Source: Exophiala sp. HKRS030
Taxonomy: Eukaryota; Ascomycota; Eurotiomycetes; Chaetothyriales; Herpotrichiellaceae
Assembly: GCA_023897205.1 (NCBI GenBank)
Contig: JAHWDD010000005.1
Coordinates: forward strand, 5,208,001 to 5,272,000
Length of the DNA: 64,000 nucleotides
Direction: 5' to 3'
The position numbers were made by a program, and so were the translations under genes. The first letter of the stretch is position 1, and every line of letters starts with the position of its first letter. Positions 56,248 through 64,000 of this stretch are shown here, piece after piece. The notes under the pieces are model-generated. The model did not search any database and was not told the DNA's origin. It saw nothing but the letters and a program-made list of their open reading frames with translations.

Positions 56248-57756
56248 ATGATTTCTAAGATTTCGGCTCCAGCCTATGGCAAGCTCTCACAGTTCCCTCT
56301 CTCATCCGACGACGCCTCTCATCGTTTTGACGTTCACAACCCTGCAACCGGTGAAGTTATCACAACAATTCAAGGAGGTGGTTTGACTGAAGTGGAAAAG
56401 GCTGTGGCTATTGCCCAAGAGGCTTACAATGAATGGCGTTGGGTGTCACCACGAGAGAGATCTCAACTACTCTTCGCTGCGGCAGAACGTTTGCAAAGTC
56501 ATTCCGAAGAATTAGCGCAGCTCTTGTCATTGGAAAACGGCAAACCAGTCTCTCAAGCTCGGGAGGGTGACGTTCCTTTTCTAGTCTCAGTCTTCAGATA
56601 TTTTGCGTCTCTGGTCGACAAATTGCCTCACGAGTTGTATGACAACGGAGGAATTTATTCACAAGTACTTCATGAGCCATATGGTGTTGTCGTGGGTATC
56701 TTGCCTTTCAACTGGCCACCAATCCATGTGGGAGGCAAGTCGGCTCCAGCGCTGGCTGCTGGAAACACAGTTATCATCAAGCCTGGTGAACAGGCACCTC
56801 TCACTGTGCTCCGAATTGTTGAAATAGTGCAACAAGTCTTACCGCCTGGGGTAATCCAAGCCATCCCTGCAGCCGGCATCAATGTACCACAGGCATTGGT
56901 CGCTCATCCTGATGTGAAAAAGGTTTCATTCACAGGCTCAACACGTGGTGGGGTGGCCGTCAGCAAGCTAGCCGCAGATACCATAACTCCGCTCTCCCTT
57001 GAACTTGGAGGCAAAAATGCCTTGATCGTCTTCGATGATGCCGACGTTGATCTCGCAGTGCGTTGTGCTGTTGACGGTGCCTTTTTCAACCAAGGAGAGG
57101 CTTGTACGGCGTCTTCAAGGTTACTGATTCAAGACGAAATTCACGATGAATTTGTTCGGAAACTGGCGGCGGCGGTGCGGCTCCTCAAGGTCGGACATGG
57201 TGCTGATGAGGACACCCACGTAGGTGCGCTGATCACTCAGTCTCACCAGGAGAAAGTCGAAGAGTATATTCGGATTGGTGTTACTGAAGGCGCAACAATT
57301 GCTGCACAAGCCCCGAAACCAACCGAGCCAGCCTTAGCAAAAGGCTTCTACGTCCAACCAACTCTCTTCTCCAATGTAACGAAGGACATGAGAATTGCCA
57401 GAGAAGAGATCTTTGGCCCAGTGGCTACCGTGATTCGATTTGGCTCTTATGAAGAAGCAATTTCTATCACAAACGAATCAGAATATGGCTTGACTTGCGC
57501 CGTTTTTTCGCGGGATCAGACAAAAGCGATGAAGGCCGCTAGGCAGATCGACGTCGGGATGGTGTTCATTAACAATTTTAGTCGATTGGCGCTTGGCACT
57601 CCATTCGGCGGTGCGAAGCAGAGCGGATATGGACGGGAGCATTGTATTCAGACCTTGAGAGAGTACAGTCGGCCTAAAAATATGTTTGTGCCTTCAGGAG
57701 TAGGTCCTGTGCCAGGATGGAGAAAGGTGCCAGAGCTTATGAAGAAAGCCATTTGA
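56248..57756 (+). CDS. Aldehyde dehydrogenase (NAD(P)+-dependent)
   Basis: A single exon of 502 aa, full length. The fold includes NPATGEVITTI, the cofactor segment GILPFNWPP and KPGEQAPLT, FTGSTRGG, general base Glu252 in LELGGKN, and nucleophile Cys286 in GEACTASSR. EEIFGPVATVIRF and PFGGAKQSGYGRE are the usual late motifs. All catalytic residues are present. The closest type is the vanillin/salicylaldehyde/betaine-aldehyde-like group, so oxidation of an aromatic aldehyde to the acid is plausible given neighbours; that is inference. Cytosolic, with no targeting signal. It ends 28 bp from the end of the regulator gene. Confidence 0.92.
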   Translation: MISKISAPAYGKLSQFPLSSDDASHRFDVHNPATGEVITTIQGGGLTEVEKAVAIAQEAYNEWRWVSPRERSQLLFAAAERLQSHSEELAQLLSLENGKPVSQAREGDVPFLVSVFRYFASLVDKLPHELYDNGGIYSQVLHEPYGVVVGILPFNWPPIHVGGKSAPALAAGNTVIIKPGEQAPLTVLRIVEIVQQVLPPGVIQAIPAAGINVPQALVAHPDVKKVSFTGSTRGGVAVSKLAADTITPLSLELGGKNALIVFDDADVDLAVRCAVDGAFFNQGEACTASSRLLIQDEIHDEFVRKLAAAVRLLKVGHGADEDTHVGALITQSHQEKVEEYIRIGVTEGATIAAQAPKPTEPALAKGFYVQPTLFSNVTKDMRIAREEIFGPVATVIRFGSYEEAISITNESEYGLTCAVFSRDQTKAMKAARQIDVGMVFINNFSRLALGTPFGGAKQSGYGREHCIQTLREYSRPKNMFVPSGVGPVPGWRKVPELMKKAI

Positions 57757-57783
57757 TGCTAGATAGTTATTTGGAGTAGCTCA

Positions 57784-59983
57784 TTAACTCGCAATGCTAT
57801 AATTGAAGTCTTCTGGTGTATAGCCTTTAGTTCCTCGACCAACCGCAAGATTCGAGGGAGTCAAACTGGCTTGGACTTGCATTTCGCGCAGAAACCCGTC
57901 GACAAAAGTTGGATCACAGGCTGCCAAAGTCGGGACATCTTCAGCCTTGGCTTTCTTTGTCTCATTCAACTCGTCATTTTTGATCTTCAGGCCTGCTGCA
58001 TTACCAATAATGCGAAATGATGAAAGAACAAACGATGCTGTCTGGGAGATCTGACAGAGAATCGTCAAGGAGGAACAGATAACAGATAACATAACTTGCG
58101 CGGTATGAGAAGGAATTTCTCCATCCGCATGACAGGCAAAGATAGCCTTTCCACATCTGGAAAGTAATTCGATCATATACTCAGGTGTCGGATCATGAAG
58201 TAGTCTACTACCATATGGGGAGTCGTCGTGGGAATATCTGTCGGCATTAAGAGCCAGGTTCATGGCATTGACGATAGAATGACAAGCGCGTGATCGTGAG
58301 AACACATTCTCGTTGAGTCCTTCGGGAGCGTTGTCAACGATAGCCAATACATCCGCGAGGATAAGTGATCCAAGGTGATAATGGGCAATCAGTAACACTA
58401 ATATCGTCAACACGGGTGCGGGATTTCAGCGTGATGAAAAGCTCACCATAATTCAATTGACTTTCTGGGCTCAAGGTTAAGTATTCGCTAGCGCACATTG
58501 ATAGCAACGGATCGAATATATCTCGAAATCGGCGAGATTCAATTCCTATGCGATCTGCTCCCTTTCTAATGGCCTCGGAGTCGTTGTGGAGTAGAGCATC
58601 ACAAAATTGGTTAATGATGCCTAAATACATTGTCTTGCAAGCTGTTGCGTGCTCCAGTATGACGACAATAAGATCAGGGGACAGTGGATCTTGGGATCCG
58701 TGTAGAGATCGAAAAGACTGATCAAAAATGACAGCCCTTTGCAGAATAAATTCCCAAACCTTCGCATCACCATGTTCACCGAGGAGAACCATGGGAACCT
58801 GATTGATCAAGGATCGACTGGTATCACAAACAACACCAATCCAAAACATTGCATCTCGCATTTGTTGTTGACCATCATCGGCGTTGTAGGTCTTTCTGGT
58901 CGGGTCTAGGTCATGCCTGCTTTGCTGTATTACAGGTAACACAGTAGTACTAACTGACAAAGGCCGCAACGCTCGCCATCTGAGTGGAGAACGCAGGATA
59001 CCGAAATGTGTCAACAAAACCTGAGTGGAGAGTTGACCAGCCCCAGGGTCGTCATTGTTCAAAGGCATTTCTGTGAGTGAAAAGAGATAGAGAGCTAGAA
59101 TAGACCTGTAACTTGGACGAGACATTGTCACTGAGATTGTCTTTTTCGCACGTTGCCATAGGTGGTCACGAAAATCTTGTTCTTGCTTCTGTGATCCTCT
59201 ATTTTCACCGTAAGATCTTTGAAGAGCATCTCGCACTGGGAGCCAGCGGGCGGCATAGGCATAGATCGCGTTTCTGAGAGCTTCGTTCAACACGCGATTA
59301 TTGTTGGCTTTAGCAGACAGATTCTGCGTACCCTGTGGAAAGAAACCTGGAGGGTCGGCTTCATCTTCGAGGGCGTCAAGCTGTACGACGAGATTGCAGG
59401 CTGAAACTTTGGATCCCTTTCAGCCATACATTTTGGTCAGCGGAAAAGTAGGAATAGCAAGTGGGCTAGGATCAGAACAGGATTACATCGGGGACTCACG
59501 GGTGACAATTTGAGGTACGGACAACAGCTATCACCGAACCAGATGGCAAACCTCGACTCAAATGTCGTATTGAACACATCCCAGAGCAAATCGTTCAATG
59601 CGATTGCCAGTAAACGCCGAGACGCGACTGCCTCAGCGTCGAAAACCGACACGGACGGAGATGGCTCACTATCGGGAGCCGATCTCTGGCCCGTACTGCT
59701 GGTGTAGGAGGGTCTAGCCGTGGTCAGGCTATTGTGGCGCTGGATCCGGTGGGGGTTCTGCAAAGCATCCACGAGTTCCTGGACATCCGGAGTTAGCTGC
59801 GTCATAGCCATCTTGGGGAAAAGCAGGGGAAAGAAGGAAAGGAGAGGTGGGAAATACCGGGGCATCGCAGGTCTTTCCACGGCGTATGCAATTACTGCAT
59901 GGACTGCCCCGCTGAAGCACAGCATCACATCCGATACGACCTTTGCGGCAGGGTTTGCAACTGGTTCTCAAGCGAGTCGTCAT
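57784..59983 (-). CDS. Zn2Cys6 transcription factor, probable cluster regulator
   Basis: Four exons, 59983-59858, 59811-59500, 59416-58447 and 58397-57784, total 2022 nt (673 aa). The zinc cluster is at the very start: Cys9, 12, 19, 29, 32 and 39 (TSCKPCRKGRIGCD, SPCSNCIRRGKTC). A Ser/Thr/Pro linker follows, then a helical middle region (RRLLAIALNDLLWDVFN, LNEALRNAIYAYAARWLPV) typical of Fungal_trans-type regulators. Introns are 46, 83 and 49 nt; intron 2 ends in GAAAG. The N-terminus is ATG next to the zinc fold, so no upstream exon is needed. It lies between the aldehyde dehydrogenase and the divergent FAD monooxygenase, a position often held by pathway-specific activators. Confidence 0.9.
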
Positions 59984-60732
59984 ACTGAAATTAGTCCACG
60001 CAAAATGGGAAGTCTTGGCCTGGATTGTTTTTCGTAGAGAAGGCGGGGTCTCCGATGTTCAACGGGCAGGTGCGAGGCCCGAAGCCCACGCGTGAGACAA
60101 AATCGGAAAGAGGGTCAAGGTCTTGAGATAGCTGGGAAAGGCAGATGAAAGAAGGTAGCCAAAGCCAGTAAATATCTGCCTTTTCTTGATTGGCATTCGT
60201 TCAGGTTTGAGCAACGAAATTAGTCATTGCATGAGATAAACCGTGAATTGTACACTCCATGTCTCTGGATAATGTAACGAGTCTACTTCCTCTTACCCTT
60301 TGGCCAGGTTTATTTTCGTGGAGGCGGGGTTTAGGAATCCTAATTCAAGTCTTCATTGCCACCGTCGGAATAAGTCGACAACTTGGTGTCTAGAACCTGA
60401 TATTCTGAAATTCGAGACCGGAGTTAGGAAACCCAGCATGCTTGATCAGGTTGTGTACAACAAGCCTGTACGTTTTTTTTTGGTGGTGGTTTTCGACAAG
60501 TAATCTTGAGCCAGAAAGAGCAAACCCCGCAACAGCACGTGAGCGCAGATTACGTCCACGTGACTTGTACGATCAAAGTTACAGTACGGGACGGTACGGT
60601 GGCCATAGAGACAGCCTCGACTTCATTTCGTTGTACATGCTCGACGATGATATTAATATAAGCTATGCACTGTGCGGACTGTCAGTAAACATTGCAAGTG
60701 CTACACAAAAATTCAATACAAAGCCATTGAAA
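59984..60732. promoter_or_regulatory. Divergent promoter of regulator and FAD monooxygenase
   Basis: About 750 bp. TATTAATATAAG at 60651-60662 is a TATA-like element 71-82 nt before the monooxygenase ATG. CACGTG occurs twice, at 60536-60541 and 60557-60562, 21 bp apart. A GT/T-rich run lies near 60472-60490. No gene is supported. Confidence 0.4.
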
Positions 60733-62113
60733 ATGTCTTCCACAGGAAAATCGCTTGATATTGCCATTGTCGGTGGATCTCTCGGCGGTCTGTTTGCGGC
60801 TATTCCACTATTGCGAATGCCAGAGAAGCACAGAGTTACTATTTTGGAACGCAGTGGCACTCCTTTACTGCATGATCAAGGAGCCGGGATTGTGGCTGGT
60901 GGCAATGTGCAAAAGTGGGTCGAGAAATTTGATGTCTTTGGAAGGGAGGCAAGAGTACGTCCTCACATGGTTTTGCTAGTGATTCTGTCCGGATCCAAAT
61001 TCTCACAGGAAATAGGTGACGTCAAAGGCGAGAACGTATCTAGATCGCAAAGGTGAAGTCACTGAAACAGAAGATTTTACGCAATGGATGACAAGTTGGG
61101 ATCTGCTCTATCACCTCGGACGTGCCAATTTCGACGGACAGAAATCAGGCCACGTTGCCCATTTATGGGATCAGATCACGGAGGGAGCAGAAGGAGAGCG
61201 CATCAAAGAAGCCTGGTCGAGGGCAAAGTACGAGTATGGAAGGGGAGTGGTGGATCTCCAAGTCGTTGGCGATAAAGTGGAGATAACATGGAAAGATACG
61301 AGAGACGGGTCGCCGAGTAAAGGTGAGCGAGGGACGATGAAGGTGGATTTTGTGGTTTGCGCGGATGGCCCATCCAGCGGCATGCGGAAGATGTTGATCG
61401 ATGAGGCGACGGAGAGGAAGTATGCCGGTTATGTGGCATTCCGAGGAACAGTTCCAGAGCCCGAGTTGGAAACAGATACCAGAGATGTCTTTGTCGAGAA
61501 ATTTACCTTCTTCCACACGGAAGGAACCCAAATCCTCGGGTACACAATCCCAGGAGTCGACGGAGCTGTAGAGCCGGGGAAACGATTGGTGAATTGGGTT
61601 TGGTACTGGAACTTCCCTGAAGGAAGTCAAGGGTACGAGGATGTACTTACCGATTCGAGTGGCAACAGACATCGATACACCTTACCAACCGGTGGGAAGA
61701 TGAGGAAAGATGTCTGGGAGCGACAGATCCAGACTGCACAGGATGTCCTACCGCCTCAGTTTGCCGAACTTGTACAAAAGACGAAGAAGCCCTTCGTTCA
61801 AGCTATTACAGATGTCACCCCTCCAGCCAAAGAAGCTCGTATTGGAAGATTGTTGCATGGCAAAGCTGCGTTATTGGGAGATGCATTGGCTGGATTCCGG
61901 CCACATACCGCGGCTAGCACGAGCCAGGCGGCTTTTGATGCCCTTGTTTTGGAGAGGGCATTCTCTGGAGAGATCAGCTTCGCGGATTATGAAGACAGTG
62001 TGCTAACATATGCCAACACGTGGCAGCGCAAGGGTGTCGTCATGGGGACCTGCAGTCAATTTGAAAAGGTCACAAATGGGGTTTCACCCTTAAGGATGAT
62101 GGCGAGAGATTAA
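60733..62113 (+). CDS. FAD-dependent aromatic monooxygenase (salicylate hydroxylase / dihydroxypyridine hydroxylase-like)
   Basis: Two exons, 60733-60954 and 61016-62113 (61-nt intron GTACGT...ATAG), give 439 aa. The FAD-binding N-terminus is LDIAIVGGSLGGLFAA (8-23). HDQGAGIVAGGNVQKW resembles the dihydroxypyridine-hydroxylase branch. VVCADGPSSGMRK is the DG motif and LLGDALAGFRPHTAAS the GD motif that binds ribityl FAD. All three fingerprints of class-A flavin hydroxylases are present. It probably hydroxylates an aromatic acid or heterocycle with NAD(P)H and O2. Substrate is inferred from the family only. No transmembrane segment or peroxisomal signal stands out (C-terminus MARD). Confidence 0.9.
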
Positions 62114-62513
62114 CAAGCGTATATTGTCGCAAGCTCGAAGATAAAGATACAGCCGAAGGGCATTGATTGATGCAATGTATAAATCCAAACCGATATTAGT
62201 AGTCAGACGTTCAACCAGATACTGAAGTTGAGATACAGTACCTCCCTAAGGTTAGTGTGGAAGGGCCGCCAAGGTTAATTGTCTTGGCAAACTTGTTCAT
62301 CAAGTCCGATTGACCAACCAGCGCCTCCTCGTCGAGGGCGCAAACTCATCGTGATATGTACTATTGGTGTCCTCCTCGTCTCCATCGAATACTCAAGGCT
62401 TGATCATACCAATTCGACATCATCGTTGTACTCGATATATTCAAGGAGACCAACCGGGTTGTGTCCAATTACCTAAAACGAAAACACAGGAAATTCTCCG
62501 CCGCCGACAAATT
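62114..62513. other. Intergenic, promoter of LSM5
   Basis: A 400-bp gap between the monooxygenase stop and the LSM5 ATG. No further gene is supported. Confidence 0.4.
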
Positions 62514-63184
62514 ATGGCCTCACAATTACTCCCGCTAGGCATGTTCCGATCCCAGAGCCATGTTCATAGTGCATGTCTACTGACTTGCTCTAGAACTGAT
62601 CGACAAATGCGTCGGCTCGAGAATCTGGGTAGTAATGAAAGGCGATAAAGGTAAGACCTAGCCTTGAAGCGCGTAGATCCCAAACATTTCAATATGTTTG
62701 GCTATGTCACACATTCCTCCTGAACCGCTCGCGGACCGCACTTAATGAGCCATGTACTGATTTGTCGCAGAATTTGCTGGAACATTACTTGGGTTCGATG
62801 ATTATGTCAGTATGTATTAGCCATCGAGAAATCATCTGAACTGAGTCAGACTGATCTGACCGGTCTGCTACAAGATATGGTCCTCGAAGACGTGATTGAG
62901 TTGTAAGTACCCAACTCTTTGCCATGAATCATCATTCTGGCTCGCAAGCTAAATCTCCTGGCTAGCGACTACACGGGGGTTCAAACAAAGTTACCGAGAA
63001 TTCTTCTGAACGGAAATAATATCTGCATGGTAAGTGAAAGACTGAAGATCGGGAAACAATTTGCTACGACCGTTGTTCTCAGATTATCTCACATCTTCCG
63101 TGCCCGAATATCTTTTACTAATAATGCTTGTTCAATGTCTAGCTGATCCCTGGTGGCGAAGGGCCTGTTGCTGCAGCCTCATGA
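62514..63184 (+). CDS. LSM5: U6 snRNA-associated Sm-like protein LSm5, six small exons
   Basis: Exons 62514-62538, 62594-62650, 62771-62809, 62875-62902, 62966-63029 and 63143-63184 give 255 nt (84 aa) with every junction in phase. The protein starts MASQLLPLELIDKCVGSRIW and goes on through VVMKGDKEFAGTLLGFDDYV, a typical Sm1 motif, then NMVLEDVIEFDYTGVQTK and LLNGNNICMLIPGGEGP, the Sm2 motif. Intron 1 is of the GC-AG type (AG|GCATGT, branch CTGAC, CTCTAG). Others use GTAAGA, GTATGT and GTAAGT donors. LSm5 belongs to the LSm2-8 ring on U6 snRNA (nucleus) and the LSm1-7 ring of mRNA decay (cytoplasm). Short exons made it invisible to frame length. Confidence 0.93.
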
Positions 63185-63447
63185 GATTCAGCGGGTGAGA
63201 ATGGACGCGCTCGCCGACTATGGACGCAATCTAGGGGAATGCGAAAGTCTTGTTCACATGTCGAAAAGAAGCTTTTGTCCATCGCACAAGGTATATCATG
63301 GCAAGGGATAAAAGTCGATCAGGAGACGACATTCTTGTAGCTCGTATATTTACGTTCATCGGAGCCAAATCGAAGGAAAAGGCGCAATTATAAAACTTTC
63401 CACCAGATATGAGGACCGTCTCAGGATCGGATTACTTGTAGCACGAA

Positions 63448-64000
63448 TTATTGATTGGCGAACTTTGCCGCCGACTTCTTTAAAATCTGTACAGCCTCCT
63501 GCTGCACAGTTTTAACAATCTCTGCCAACGGAGCCACGTGCTTCACCAAGCCAATGCCGGTGCCGGCGTAAGTCGTCATCCTGCCTTCTGGACCCCATCC
63601 AGCATCACCTTGTTTCATGGCCTCTTTATACAGCTCTTGATTTTCTTCGTCACTCATGCCATGCACTGCGTCCAAGTAACTTCGATTGGCGACTCCTCTT
63701 CCATTGTAACTTTGCGGCCATCCGTGAATGTTCCTCACGACATCATAAACCGTAGTCGCCACAGTGCTCACTCCACCGTCCTTCACTCTCAGTATCTCGT
63801 CCTGATATCCCTTGGCAATAGCGACCTCTTCACTGGCAAGTATTCGTGTACCAAGGGCCACACCACTTGCACCAAGTGACAAAGCTGCTGCGACACTCCG
63901 ACCATCGATAATACCACCGGCCGCGAGTAGCGGTGTGTGGATGCCATCCTCAGCCAACGTGTCGGAAACCTCCGGTAGAAGAGTGAGGAGACTAGCCCTC
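63448..64000 (-). CDS. Nitronate monooxygenase (2-nitropropane dioxygenase-like), C-terminal part
   Basis: The frame is open at the window edge and ends at 63448, giving about 183 residues of the C-terminal half. It begins with ASLLTLLPEVSDTLAE and PLLAAGGIIDGRSVAAAL, then GASGVALGTRILASEE, which is the FMN-phosphate binding segment of the TIM barrel. These enzymes oxidise nitronates such as propionate-3-nitronate with FMN and O2, as detoxification. GWGPEGRMTTYAGTGIGL is typical of the fungal subgroup. The start and catalytic histidine lie beyond 64000. It may be outside the aromatic cluster, since LSM5 separates them. Confidence 0.88.
   Translation of the reverse strand, partial: RASLLTLLPEVSDTLAEDGIHTPLLAAGGIIDGRSVAAALSLGASGVALGTRILASEEVAIAKGYQDEILRVKDGGVSTVATTVYDVVRNIHGWPQSYNGRGVANRSYLDAVHGMSDEENQELYKEAMKQGDAGWGPEGRMTTYAGTGIGLVKHVAPLAEIVKTVQQEAVQILKKSAAKFANQ

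Noticed and set aside
53097..60562. CACGTG in four positions of the aromatic cluster promoters as a cluster-specific operator
   Set aside because: The same 6-mer occurs many times elsewhere in the window, close to chance; no case for specific control.

Overview
This window looks like nuclear DNA of a filamentous ascomycete (Pezizomycotina). The protein-coding genes have short introns, mostly 45-90 nt, with GTANGT-like donors and CTRAC-like branch points. Several genes are of fungal type: a Con-10/KGG stress protein, Zn2Cys6 regulators, Pet123/mS26 and a Tps3/Tsl1-type trehalose subunit. A black-yeast/Eurotiomycete-like origin is possible, but that is a guess. No rRNA, tRNA, CRISPR array, complete transposon or viral sequence was seen.

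Layout. 0-6 kb: the start of a Con-10-like gene, a BTB/POZ gene, a DHA1-type MFS exporter and a Nit1-type amidase, all on the minus strand. 6-16 kb: a DNA-repair block with MSH3, then RAD7 and RAD16 head to head across a 539-bp shared promoter. 16-24 kb: NAA10, an SDR, a Scy1-like pseudokinase, an unknown protein and an AtaL/DUF1857-like protein. 24-36 kb: a Zn2Cys6 regulator, a GFA/CENP-V-like protein, a Kha1-type K+/H+ antiporter, a small serine-rich protein, and two GC-rich oxidoreductase genes (an SDR and a Gfo/Idh/MocA enzyme). 36-50 kb: an unknown coiled-coil-like protein, a trehalose synthase regulatory subunit, an STK19 homologue, the divergent pair mS26/NOG2 and a secreted class-3 lipase. 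50-62 kb: a candidate catabolic cluster for aromatic compounds. It holds an ACS-family MFS transporter, a cupin similar to 2,4'-dihydroxyacetophenone dioxygenase, an amidohydrolase of the 2,3-dihydroxybenzoate decarboxylase type, an aldehyde dehydrogenase, a Zn2Cys6 regulator and an FAD monooxygenase. 62-64 kb: LSM5, in six small exons found by reading the gap between genes, and the C-terminal part of a nitronate monooxygenase.

Two patterns stand out. First, four otherwise well-conserved genes (RAD7, SCY1-like, TPS3-like and the cupin) each carry one apparent frameshift. Each would be repaired by one extra C:G pair in a C or G run, which suggests consensus homopolymer undercalling more than four independent pseudogenes. 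Second, the 50-62 kb block has the makings of a dedicated aromatic-ketone or aromatic-acid pathway with its own transporter and regulator. It is the best candidate here for an undescribed system. Exon boundaries were worked out by hand from splice motifs, reading phase and remembered family conservation. No database search was run.
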